A DNA stretch of 64,000 bases from Ceratodon purpureus (Eukaryota > Streptophyta > Bryopsida > Pseudoditrichales > Ditrichaceae). Location of the stretch: assembly GCA_014871385.1 (NCBI GenBank), contig CM026431.1, forward strand, positions 2,768,604 to 2,832,603. Direction: 5' to 3'. The notes beneath the pieces were generated by a model. It did no database searches. It saw only the letters and a program-made list of their open reading frames with translations, and was not told the DNA's origin. The position numbers were made by a program, and so were the translations under genes. Positions 48,318-64,000 of the stretch are shown in pieces (positions within the stretch are counted from its first letter, which is position 1; every line of letters begins with the position of its first letter).

Positions 48318-48921
48318 TGTAAATTTTTGTAAACTAAATTATAAAGAGGTAAAACAAAAAATTCTTAAACTTTACAAAAGGATTCATACTTTTACTAACA
48401 CTTCTATGTAGTCACTGTCAAATGCCCTTGAGTATAGATGATAATTCATTGGAAGTGGTGCAGATGCTGATCAAGTTCATGAAGAAGGTGACACTAAATG
48501 ACACTAAAGACATACACATTCCAATATTACATGTTCAGTGGCATAAACAAGGTTACAATTCATTTTTTACCTCATGCATTGTCATGCAAGTATTTTTTTT
48601 AATAGGTTTTCATATAGTTTTACTCTAACTTATTCATTGACCAATTCTAGGTGAGTTTTTATACTTACTCTTGCAAGTTTGGACTATGTGTATTCTTCTT
48701 CAAATGATACTCAATGTGCTAATTCAACCTCTCTAGCACCAGTTTGACGAGGGTTTGAGTAGCATTTGGTACAAATCCATGAGGAAACTCCTCCGTCTAT
48801 TTGAAGAACATGTATACACAAAATTCATCATGAATAATTTAGAATGAAATAACACTCACCCCATACAAAGCTTTGATGACTTTTCAAAAGAAATAAATTG
48901 AATCGATTATAAAATATGAAG

Positions 48922-50420
48922 TCAATAGTTAGATAGCAAAAAAAAGAAAGAATATACTTGTTGGTTACAAATTAGTAACCATGGACTTACACCATCCCAA
49001 CTCCAGTCAAGATCATCAAGATCTTCTGTCAACTCATATACTTGATCATGTTGATTTGAGGGAGGATTGCTTTGAGTTTCTATATCGCCTTCACTTCCTC
49101 CACCACTTTCTCTCTCCTCATGTATTTTCTTGTTCACTCACTCCTTCCATATTTTCATGTATGTTTCTACCTGATTATCTTCTACCGTGTTGTCGTCTTC
49201 CTCCTCTACTTCCACCTCCTCTTCCATCGGACCTCCCTTGTCTACCTCCTACCCTTCCACCCAAACTCCCTTGTCTAACACCCCCTCCACCGAGATTGCC
49301 ACGCCCACCTCCACTAGGACTGCCACCCCCACTTCCACCGAGATGACCACCCCCACCTCCACCCGTGCGCCCACCCCAACGATCACTTCGTCTCTAACTT
49401 AGCAAAGTACCATCTCCATCAAACTAATCAATACTCTTGACAACTTCACATACTTGATGGAAACCTCCCTCGTCGACTTTTGAGCAACACTTATATTTGC
49501 CATCAACAAGGTCAAGATCTGGGTCATGTAGCAGCGTAACTGTTTTCACTTCCACTCGTACTCACAAGCACAAATGTACCCTTCGTCATATTTGAGCCAT
49601 GGAGCAACCAATACATGAGCACTTCCAGAATTGGATCTCAAAGCATTACCACAGTCAGATGGATACTATAAACAGATAAAATCTTTAAATGCGTATCGTA
49701 ACTCCTCCTCAAAAATTGTCTCCAAGGTCTAGAATTCAATTCTTTCATTCCCATTTTCATCCTCGGTTGTCACACTGAAGGACGTTACAGGAATGACCAA
49801 GACCTTGCCTACATGCTTACCTTTGTTAATACCAAATATTCACAACACCAAACATGGCCGAGGCTTTTGCTTCCTCTTCGGAACCTCCGTCACGCACAGT
49901 CTTTCCCCGTGGAACCTTCCCACCACCGCTTTTTTTACTACCTTGGAATCTTCCAAATTTTCATTGAAAGATTGATGATGTCCATACATAGTACTAGTCC
50001 TACTACATCTACTTCTTTTTGATTGATTCAAAAACTTGCATAGTAGCTCAACATCCTTACACTTGTACTCAAACTCAAATCTAGGTTTACCAACACGCGT
50101 TCTTTGGAGCCTTGTCACCGATACTATTTCTAGCAAAGCTCTTGCAAGATCTCACTTTCCTCCAGACTTTGGTGAATGTTGAGGAACCAACTTACAAAAA
50201 AACTTGTGAACATCAGGAGCAGTGTCATGCTCAAGCTCAAGCAAGTCATCTATTTGACGATACAACTTCATCGACAGTTGCTTAGGAGATTCCCCCATAT
50301 CCAAACGAAGAAAACAACATAGGTCCATCCAATGCGGGCTCACAAAGATGCCGGGATAGGAATGTTCTTTTGATTCGTAGAAGGTGTAGAGACCTCCCTC
50401 CACTACTGCAGCTTTTTAAG
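48922..50420 (-). pseudogene. Decayed single-frame gene with nonsense codons, unknown family
   Basis: Reading the minus strand in one frame from about 50420 down to 48922 gives protein-like sequence interrupted by several stops. Segments include GGLYTFYESKEHSYPGIFVS, HDTAPDVHKFFCKLVPQHSP, RVGKPRFEFEYKCKDVELLC, VGKVLVIPVTSFSVTTEDEN, LVAPWLKYDEGYICACEYEW, and an acidic tail ELTEDLDDLDWSWDG. The stops near 50150, 49845, 49735, 49675 and 49550 are TGA or TAG. Each could come from CGA or CAG by one C-to-T change. A 24-bp minisatellite lies within the frame at about 49280-49385. I cannot name the family. A transposon-encoded or captured gene is likely, given the flanking direct repeats. Confidence 0.5.
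49279..49385 (+). repeat. 24-bp minisatellite (Thr/Pro/Ser coding in plus frame)
   Basis: Units of the form CCACCCCCACCTCCAC plus eight variable bases start at 49298, 49322 and 49346, with partial units on each side. The period is 24. In the plus strand it reads as TPTSTxxA repeats, and in the minus strand as Gly- or Val-rich repeats. Confidence 0.8.
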
Positions 50421-51460
50421 AAAGCAACACACTTGCAACTGCTGCATCATGTGCAATGGCATCCATGCCTCCCTCGGACTTGGAATAAGAGCATTCTCCA
50501 TAACAACCACCTTTACGCATTTGCGCATTCCCTTTAACAACCACCTTCTTAGAAATAAGAAAATTTTACTATCAGTACTACGCTCCGCAACGCTAGCTTT
50601 GTACACATTGGAGTGCTCATAAAACAATATAGTAGGTAATTAGGCAAATGCTCTTCTGAATTTCAAGCCCTAGACAATTTCGTCAAGCAATCAATCTACG
50701 ATCGACTGATAAAATTATTTTAGCTAGAGTTCAAATGAACACAACAGCTCGGAAAAAGAGAGTCTTACCAATTTTTCAAACGCATGCACTATTTAGATCT
50801 CAAGAGACGATTGTCAAACGCGTGCACTCCTCAGATTTTGTGCAAACAATTCACCTCCTTGAAAAGAGATATGCAGCAGAAATCACGTCGTCAACATCGC
50901 AAACCAAATATTGGGCTACTTCGTAAATAAAAATTTATGAAGCCGAAAAAAAGGATGGAATTCTTGCAACGAAAGTACTGCAAACGGCACTACATAATCT
51001 TCCGACGAATACTACTAATCTAAAGCTGTAAAACCTACATTGCTTCGCCTCCCAGTATGTGACCTTGTAAGTGCTCACGATACATAAAGCTATTCCCTCA
51101 AAGCAATGTGTAATTGAGCGCAGAGATGAAGGGCTCGAGTTAACTCACCGTTTGTGAAGCGCAACGCTACAAAAATTACGCCAATACCTCTGCAACAAGC
51201 TGCCATAGAAAGTACACCAAAACCTCCGCCAAAAACTTCACCCCAACGGTGAAACAGCTGCCGCACTGAGGGCGTCACCTGCGCCACAAAACCCCTGCAA
51301 ACTCCATCAAGCAACAGCCACAGAACTTAGTGAAGCCGCCAACCTTAATCCCGATCACGCGAAAATATTAGCCCTACCTAGAAGAATCTTTGAAAGCCCC
51401 ACCAAAAAAAATCTCTGAAAGGCACGAATAACAAGATAACCGAGAATCATCACAAAAACC

Positions 51461-51830
51461 AATGCCACTTAACCTGAAAAGACAAAATTCCTCTCCTCGA
51501 GGGTTTCAACTCATTCTACAATAGAAAAAGCCAAAAAAACGAGAGAATTGCAACAACGATGGGAATCACAATGCTACTCAACTTGAGAAAATAATTCTTT
51601 CGACAAGGGTTTCAAACTCATTTTCAATAGAAAGAGCACGAAAAAGGCTCAAAAAATTCACGTAAAATGAGAGAATCACAATGGCGATGGAAATCGTTAC
51701 ATAAACCAATGCCACTAAAACTTGAAAGCAAAATTCTTCGTCCGAGGGTTTACAATCATATTACAATGGAAAATGTTCCAAAGTGGTTCAAAATGTGCAC
51801 GGAAAAACAAAGAATGACAACGACAATGGG
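51461..51830 (+). repeat. Diverged tandem triplication, about 110-140 bp units
   Basis: Three consecutive blocks share the order ATGCCACT..AACTTGA, CAAAATTCTTC, a GAGGGTTT core, CAATAGAAA or a close variant, and GAGAATCACAA..GATGGG. They begin near 51461, 51570 and 51707. The copies differ at many sites, so the duplication is old. Confidence 0.65.
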
Positions 51831-52030
51831 AGAAAGTGGAGTAATAAGAACCTACGGAGCGCAACGGCATGCTGATCAGCACGGCGGGCATCACCCACGA
51901 GGAAGAGTACAAGGGACCAGGAGCAAGAGTGTCGAAGGCAAGATGAAGGAGCGAAGTGCCGCGGCTTCCCCATGTAACCCTTGGTCGGATCCTATGATCG
52001 TGGCCGTGGGCTGGGTGGGAGTAGTGGGTA

Positions 52031-52318
52031 AGTTATGAGGTCCGAGTCGTTTGACTTGCATTTGATGAGAGAGAGCAGAGAGAAAAAGACAAATAGAGAG
52101 AAGTAAAGAGAGAAGTAGAGAGAGATTAACAAATTTAGGGTTTTGATTTTAGTGAATCTCTGTTGTAATTGATGTATTTAAGTTATCTGCCACGGCTTTG
52201 GATAAATATAAAGAATGATACAATAAATTTTTCAGCCCAGTGTCAACTTAGAATTTAGCTACAAAGTAGAGTATCTCAGCATGTGATTACTTTGATAATG
52301 TATTTGTGATAGGCTCTT
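52031..52318 (+). repeat. LTR-like direct repeat, right copy
   Basis: Second copy of the 47089-47367 repeat in the same orientation, about 4.9 kb downstream and slightly longer because of an expanded GA-rich tract. The pair brackets the orphan exon and the decayed frame. If these are LTRs, the internal region lacks any recognisable gag or pol. Confidence 0.75.
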
Positions 52319-54315
52319 AATTCATTCAAATGTATGAGTACAAATCTCATTGAACAATGATGTTCCTTTTTGTGCTTAAACCTAGTAATTATATGAATGA
52401 TTTGGACCTAGCAATTTTGGATCACAATTCACGTTGTTTGGCAGTATTTGATTGAGTCACTTGCATATAGATCATTGAATTTTTACATCAAATAATATGC
52501 GGTGGTCACACCTTATTGGTTCACCTTACCTTACCCCTTGTGGAATGTTGACTTAGAATGTAGAAACAGTGACCTAACATGGATGTTGAGCGCGGATGGG
52601 CGCATAAACTTCCGGTGTATTTTTTTATTTTTTTTCCTTTCAATAGCAATGTGGAGGTCAAAGTGAGTCATTATTGTTTGATTTCGAGAGGGAGGTTGTG
52701 AGAAGTTGTAGGGTACTTGTCTAAAATGAAAATGGACTATCCCCACATTATGTCCTAACCTTTGCCGTTTAATTTCTAAAAGAATCCTACTTGTCTTAAC
52801 ATTTGGATAAATGAAAAAATTCATAATGGATATAAATAGAAAGACAAATTTATAGAAAATTGAATAAATTATTATAGAAAATATTTTTATTACATACTTT
52901 GTTTCTATTGGAGATATGAAATAGAACAATTTTTATTTTTATTTCTATTATCAAAAGGATATTCTTATGAAGAATAAATAAATTGGATTTTTCATGAATG
53001 TGATACCTTCACATAGAGTTTTCAAAACTATATTTGCATAGACTTCTTTAAAACCATTCAAAGATCACCATTGAAATCATGGTCAATCAGCTTGTAACGT
53101 TTATTTGTCAATGTTATTTGAAGTTGATCATTAATATTGAAGTCCATATCTATACAGCACCATATCACAAAAAAATATTTCAAATTTGTTCAAATTCTAA
53201 CTCCACATATGTACGTTAATTTTTTATTTTTTTTAATAATGCTTTGATTGGTTGAATTGTGAATCTAGTTAGAAGCGTTAAGAAAACGTATATAACAACC
53301 GTTGGCATTAACCTTACAAAACCTTTTGGTCTTCCAATATGAGCGTTTTCAAAAAATTCACAATGTTAGGACTAAAGTTTTTTAACAGGAACAACAAATA
53401 CAATGAAGAAGATGAAAATTTATTTTCTTTACCGTTTTTTATTGCAATTGTTAATTTGGCCTTTGAAAGCTTCTTCTTCCCTCTGAATACACTATGGCAA
53501 TTATTTAAACTTACAAAAACATGAATCCAAAGAAGAAAATAATCAAAATTTTGTAAGTTTTGGAAAACACTTAAATTCATGTATATTCTTCAAACTTAAA
53601 TAATCAAAAATTAGATTGTAATTTCTGATGAAAGTATCAACAACAATATACTGTTTGATTTTTTTGATTTTTTTTATAATTTTTTCATAAATTAAATTCT
53701 TCATGTAGAAAGTATCAAAAATAGATTTAGGTTTCATATATTTTTTTTTTAAATTGCATTTTCGAAATACAATGGGCAAGTTATTGTGAAGCATCTATTT
53801 TTTTTCTTTGATGAATATACAAATAGAATTGTAATATCATGTGTTGGAATTTAGAACGTTGGAATTGAATTTACCATACTAGATAAATCATGGATTGAAT
53901 TGATTATTTCCGTGATAGATCAGTGATTAAGATGTCATAAGAACAGAGTGATTTATTTCAATTTTTACTTAAGTAAATATTTTTTTATCTCTAAAGATAT
54001 CCAATTTAGAATTCAAAAGATATAATTACTACTAATCACATAATATTTTGTTATGCTCCACAAGATCAAAGGAAGAGAAATTAATGAAAAGAGTGTAATA
54101 ATTTTTTACTTTGAATCTATTTACAACAATATGATAATAATTTTTAAGAATAATTCATACAAACCAAATTTATTTTAATTGAAATTAAAGAAGAATATGT
54201 TAGTATAAATCTAAAACAATGATTAAAGGAAGAAATAGCGACTGTTCAAGATTTTCAGGTTCTTTGGGTTTATTTGTAAAAGTAAGTATGAAAATTTAAG
54301 AATTGTAATGATGAA
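52319..54315. other. Very AT-rich intergenic sequence
   Basis: Composed largely of A/T homopolymer-rich sequence with short ORFs rich in Phe, Lys, Ile and Asn and no recognisable domains. No tRNA, repeat array or terminal structure was detected. Confidence 0.5.
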
Positions 54316-55317
54316 ATGTCTTCTCTTTCACCTTTGCAATCTGTAACTTTTTCAAAATTAAAATCATTGGAAGAGAAGAATTTGTTGGCAAGTTGTAGAA
54401 CTTGCAATGGGCCAATCACAAAGTATGACAAAACCTGTCCGCATTGCCATTTATCTTCAACTATAAACAAATTCAATGAAAAGAATAAACTTCACTGCGC
54501 ACAAATGAGTTATCGCCAACGAGGAAGCCAACATTTAGATTACATAAGAACATCGGACGATGAAGTGTGCAATTGTTGTGTAGGATATCCCAACACTTGT
54601 AACTCATATTCTCCCGGGAGTAGTTCCAAAAGTGATTCCGAGTGCGAAACACCTTATTACAAACCAAAAAAGAAATCTCATGATAATTCAAGCAAAGATC
54701 CTTACGAAACCTTAGAGAAGAATTTTGATGAATGGTATGAGTATTGGACCAAATATGAAGGTTACACTCCAACCCTAGACTTAATAGAAAATGAAGAGTC
54801 AGTGGCCATAGTATGTGGCAAAGTAAATGGTGTCCAAACCACCATGTTATTAGATACAGGCTCTTCCATATCCGCAATCACCGAGAGCTTTGCACAACAA
54901 TTGCATTTAGAAACATGGTATACAGATGATGTTTTGGTTGTTACTTTAGCAAACACCCATGTAGAAAGGTATCCGGAGCGCATGTGCATTGTCACATTTG
55001 AGATTGGTGACCTTCAAATTTCCGAAGAACTTAATGTGCTTCCAGGACAAATTTATAATATTACCTTAGGTAAAAATTGGCTTAAGTCACATATGGCTAT
55101 TTGTGACTATGGGTTAGACATTTTAAGACTACCTGGATCAAGACCAATTCGGATGGGTATACCAGCACCTATAGCTCCATTTAAAAATCCTGTAAAATCA
55201 AAAAATAAAAAACCTAAAAACTTATTATCTCAGCGTATAAAATCAAGCACTTATCCAAACCTTAGAACTTTATTGTTTATGGGAGGATGGTTGCCTCCGT
55301 GTCTGCGAGCCAGGTGA
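54316..55317 (+). CDS. Retrotransposon-type ORF with retropepsin domain
   Basis: A 333-codon frame. Residues about 27-45 contain two CxxC pairs (CRTC, CPHC), resembling a zinc knuckle-like element, followed by an acidic and charged linker. Residues about 160-270 form a retroviral-type aspartic protease: IVCGKVNGVQTTMLLDTGSS with the DTG catalytic triplet, a flap region, and ITLGKNWL in place of the usual ILG motif. A basic tail rich in Lys and Pro follows, and the frame ends at a stop with no reverse transcriptase, RNase H or integrase in the next 1.5 kb. It is a truncated Ty3/gypsy-like gag-protease fragment or a stand-alone (possibly domesticated) protease gene. The reading frame is undamaged within its limits. 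Confidence 0.75.
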   Translation: MSSLSPLQSVTFSKLKSLEEKNLLASCRTCNGPITKYDKTCPHCHLSSTINKFNEKNKLHCAQMSYRQRGSQHLDYIRTSDDEVCNCCVGYPNTCNSYSPGSSSKSDSECETPYYKPKKKSHDNSSKDPYETLEKNFDEWYEYWTKYEGYTPTLDLIENEESVAIVCGKVNGVQTTMLLDTGSSISAITESFAQQLHLETWYTDDVLVVTLANTHVERYPERMCIVTFEIGDLQISEELNVLPGQIYNITLGKNWLKSHMAICDYGLDILRLPGSRPIRMGIPAPIAPFKNPVKSKNKKPKNLLSQRIKSSTYPNLRTLLFMGGWLPPCLRAR

Positions 55318-56893
55318 CTTTGAAATGTTTTTTTTTGAGATTGGATATGGTTATATAGTATAATTGAGAAATGGTCATAGTGTAGACAATGTATAAGGAT
55401 AGTATATTTTGGAAAATCCAATTTGTTTCACAAGTCTTATTGGTTTTGAAAATTTCTATACCACACTACCAAATAAAATGATTGAAAGGTGTTGATTAAT
55501 TTTTTGGCCAGCATGTTCCTTATAGTAATAATGAATTGATTTTTGATTTTTACATATGTGAAAAGATCAATTTTTCAATTTATTTGTAGTACAAAATTTA
55601 TTCAATATGTGCTTAGTATTTGTTCAATAAAAAAATAAAATCACAATTGTCTAATCTTCATAGAAGATGAGAATAGATGTATTATTTAACTATTCAACTA
55701 TCATTTAAGAGCAAATCCATATATACTATGAAAAAATTAATCCATTAGAGACAAGACAGTTACATGAAAATACTTACATGAAACTTAATCTATGTGTATT
55801 TTTAGAATATGCAACGTTATAAATCATTTCAAAGGTTGCTTATATGTAAATAATTTGATTCTTTTGACCCGTAAACTTTCGCCTAGTGGTAAAACAAACA
55901 GACATTTCATTCATCCAAATCTTCTTTATTCCTTTTTTTTTTCCTTATATGTTAATTGAATTTTTCAACTATCTTCTATGTATCTTTTGACAGAATTTGC
56001 TTATTGGATGTTTATATATATTTTCACACAATGCACATAAGAAATGTATTCAAAATTTGTTTTTAAAAATATTGGCATTCAGTAAATATGCATTGGTGAT
56101 TTTACCCAAATCATTTTTTGTATTAAATGAAATGGGAATTTTATTTAGTTTTAATCTTTTATTGTATTGTAAAGTCCTTCAAAGCTACAATAAATTTTTA
56201 ATGCAAAAATAGTTAAAATGAGTGGATTTTTGAGTTTATTTTTATTTTTATATGGATTTATAATGGCTTATAGAAATGACTATGATTTAGCGCCGTGGGA
56301 ATTATTGGCCAACCTTATGATATAGTATTCAAAAATAAACCAAATCATTTCTATGAGCCTTCTTGGAATTTTTCTTCATTTACTTACTACAAACTTAACA
56401 TAGCCTCAATTCGACCATAAAGAAATAAAATGCACTTCCAACATGCAAATACTATCTTCATTTCTTTGTAGCTAAACAAAGTACTCATCCAATTAAAGTG
56501 AATCTGGGGCTAACCTAAACTCTTCAAATTTCAACCAATAGGATTGCTTGATTTTTTCAAATCGGGCCCAAAGGCTTTTTACAAAGCCCGACCGAAACTT
56601 CAATTTATCCTTTGTGACATTCTTTTGGTACTAAAATGTTTGGGCCTTAGTGATGCAATGGGGAGAAAGTTTACCTTGACCTGAAATCCCAACTTGGGCG
56701 CAAATTCAGAGCCAATATTGGTGGTTGAACAAATGTTCAATCCGACTCACCCTTCGGCCAGGCCCAGATCGTGTGCAAAGTGGGCCAAAGTCAACATTTC
56801 CTTTGGGATTGGACACTTTTTCTTCTTCTTCTCCAGAGCTCTTATTTATTTATATATACTGGTATATGTAATTATATTTCTCTATGCCTTCTC
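55318..56893. other. AT-rich intergenic sequence
   Basis: No polymerase motifs (such as YxDD or DD35E) were seen on either strand downstream of the protease ORF. Composition shifts towards moderate GC after about 56500. No gene is supported. Confidence 0.5.
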
Positions 56894-57330
56894 CAGTCAA
56901 ACCTCAATAAGTGTTACCTCGATAAGTGTTAAAACTCTATATGTGTTATGGAGATTTCCGCTCCCTTAAAATTAAGACTAGTAAGTGTTATGTGTTAAGT
57001 GTTATGTAATGTTGTGCTCCCAACTTTGTTAATTTTACCTCGATAAGTGATAACTTTCTAAAAAAGGACTTTTGTAAGAACCATAGTTTGGAGGGAGATA
57101 TCTTTGAGGTCAAGCAATAGTTTATAGTTTCCATTTTAAAAACAAATTGATTGGTACATGTATTTTTAAGTTCATAAAGTAAAAGATAAAGTAAAAGATA
57201 AGTCCATAAAGTAAAAGATAAGTCCATAAAGTAAAAGATAAGTTCATAAAGTAAAAGATAAGTGTTACTATTCCCTAAGTGTTAACAAAAAGTATGCTCC
57301 CAACCGTTAACACTTATTAAGGTTTGACTG
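56894..57330. mobile_element. pogo/Tc1-like MITE
   Basis: The left end starts CAGTCAAACCTCAATAAGTG (56894) and the right end is its reverse complement with one difference, finishing ...GGTTTGACTG at 57330. The inverted match is about 23 bp. The CAGTC[A]AACCT start is typical of pogo/Tigger and mariner-related families. TAAGTGTTA motifs recur several times inside, and a 20-bp tandem array sits near the right end. A TA target duplication is not evident on the left. There is no coding capacity, so it is non-autonomous. Confidence 0.7.
57169..57263 (+). repeat. 20-bp tandem array inside the MITE
   Basis: Units of CATAAAGTAAAAGATAAGT[TC] repeat with a 20-base period at about 57204, 57224 and 57244, after an imperfect first unit at 57172. 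Confidence 0.85.
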
Positions 57331-57802
57331 TATATTTATTTTATTAGAATATATTGTTCTGTCTCAACAAATGCTCTCATCCTCATCCGAACAAGGTACC
57401 ACTTGGGTCTCTGGGTTTGAGCCCAAGCTCTTTGCTGTAAACCAGCCCTCAGAACCATCTACGCGATACACAGATATCATAGATCTACAAAAATGATAGA
57501 CTTCGACTCTCCAATTCACCATCTGGAATAGATAAAGCCTCTTTAAATTTGGAGCAGACTGGTGTCGAACTCCGGGACTTTCAAAGGCTAAAGCAAGAGG
57601 ACGCAGACCAAACATCTACCTACATCATCTACCAAGAGCCCAGATTTTCTAAATTAGAATCTATAAACCGGCTAGATAATCCTGCTGCAGCTTAGTTGAG
57701 AGAGTGCATATGACGCTGGGCAGTAGCACGAGGATGTGTATCACTTAGGGTTGGTGGCGATGGCGTAACGAAACCCTCGTCAAGCGTCTCTCGAGGGTTT
57801 CG
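57331..57802. other. PRP4K upstream region
   Basis: Promoter side and leader of the PRP4 kinase gene. Two short stretches (GGGTTTGAGCCC near 57414 and, on the minus strand, GAGTTCGACACC near 57563) resemble tRNA B-box sequences, but no tRNA or complete SINE could be folded. No gene is called. Confidence 0.4.
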
Positions 57803-62883
<5,081 letters not shown>

Positions 62884-64000
62884 TGCAGTTATGCCAGCTA
62901 CTGGCGTATACATTGTTGCCTGTTTAGAGATCTAGTTGTCTCCTGCATATGTAGAGAGTAGGAAGCTTTTCGTAATTCTAGAGTCTTCAGCTTCTATTGG
63001 ACGAACAAACAAAATTTTGCTTTTCGTTCTACATTTTCAGCTATTGATCTCAAACTCTGTCGTGGCTCTGCTCGTCGCGAGATATCGCCAATCCACCAAT
63101 GGCGCCTGGCGAGGGTGGGCTTCTGCTGTTGTTTCAGGGCGATACCTACAGAGCATAAAACTCTGTATTATTGTAAGACAACACGCTCAATGCGTTTTGC
63201 TGTCCATCTGCTTCTGATGTCGAACATTGAAATGGTGGTGTGATATCCGTGGGTGTTGATATCTGGTTTGTGGAAAGATATCTCTTTTCTTATTTGTATG
63301 TTCTGAATGAATCTTTGTTCTGGGATCTAATACTTAACACTTAACACGTCCTAGTGATGGGTAATTGGATATTCTTTCAGCATGGGGATTATGTCCTACT
63401 TTCTTTTCATGTTGTATAGTAAGGTTGGATGGGCATTTAGTTTCTTCTCCCTTCATATGTACAGTTCTCTATTTATGTAAATTTTATTTATTGTGTAGAA
63501 TTCTTGTACTGTTTGGTATTTGTGACTTCCAAAAGAATTCATACCTTCCAGTGTTTTATTTATTTTTTAAATTTTAGAATGGTGGTAGGCAGAAGCTTGT
63601 GGAGTCTGATCCACGTTCGTTCTTCAGGAATGCTTCCAGGTCTTTGGCGATTAGCCCCTTTGGTGCTTTAAGCGCTAGGTAACGCAGCGACGGGAAGGTA
63701 CTCTAGTTCTCCTGAGGCTGTCCGTGAACGTGTCTTCAGGGTGCTTCTCAAAAGTTCTTAAGGCTTTCAGCCTATTTCAGTATCTTGAAGAGAGCTTGTG
63801 GCTCGCTGGTCCCTGACCTACTTGACTTTTGGGGGTCTTATTGACTGTTGACATATGTAGGATCAGCTTTTATTTGCGGGAACTGAATTTTGTAATGTTT
63901 TACTGGTTGTTAAGGCAGTGAGGAATGGTTTTTAGGGTTACAAATTCCAGTTGCTTTGCAGGTCCGACTTTCTTATAGTTTGTAGAATGCTTTAGTAAAA
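62884..64000. other. 3' flank of PRP4K, no gene seen
   Basis: Contains the PRP4K 3' UTR and intergenic DNA. Only short, motif-free ORFs occur and no repeat was recognised. Confidence 0.5.

Noticed and set aside
57400..57570. tRNA B-box-like sequences suggesting a tRNA gene or SINE
   Set aside because: No A-box at suitable spacing, no cloverleaf and no poly-A or target duplication could be seen.

Overview
This is a land-plant nuclear region, most likely from a bryophyte and perhaps a moss. The evidence is intron-rich genes with GT/AG splicing whose best matches are plant proteins: a galacturonosyltransferase, a plant-type PA200, a PRP4 kinase, a potato-inhibitor-I protein and a small predicted plastid protein. 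At the left edge there is also a kinase of a type I associate with moss and liverwort expansions. The species is inference; no search was run.

Layout. 1-1167 (minus): N-terminal part of a protein kinase running off the left edge. 3794-7756 (minus): complete nine-exon GAUT pectin synthase gene, 656 aa. 11754-11920: near-perfect hairpin with 54-bp arms. 14761-29373 (plus): proteasome activator PA200/PSME4, rebuilt here as 36 coding exons in consistent phase, 1829 aa. 30348-31157 (plus): secreted protein with two tandem potato-inhibitor-I-like domains. 31963-32247 (minus): small unrecognised protein. 34968-42853: TTAA-delimited piggyBac material with an apparently intact transposase and an adjoining second TTAA-delimited segment. 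44012-44290 (minus): small predicted plastid protein. 44710-46999: segment with inverted termini that carries a frameshifted, intron-containing fragment of the spindle checkpoint gene BUB3. 47089-52318: segment flanked by LTR-like direct repeats, holding an orphan exon and a decayed reading frame. 54316-55317: gag/retropepsin-type ORF with no visible polymerase. 56894-57330: pogo/Tc1-like MITE. 57803-62883 (plus): 11-exon PRP4 pre-mRNA splicing kinase, 839 aa.

The window alternates gene-dense housekeeping blocks (1-7.8, 14.7-32.3 and 57.8-62.9 kb) with a repeat-rich accessory block (33-57.4 kb). The genes act in unrelated processes (pectin synthesis in the Golgi, nuclear proteasome regulation, splicing, extracellular protease inhibition), so no operon-like logic is expected. 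The most unusual parts are the compound piggyBac locus with its RG-rich leader ORFs, the apparent transposon capture of BUB3, the 54-bp hairpin, and the tandemly amplified beta-3 strand of the left-edge kinase. Exon boundaries were placed by eye from GT/AG signals, phase and remembered family sequences.
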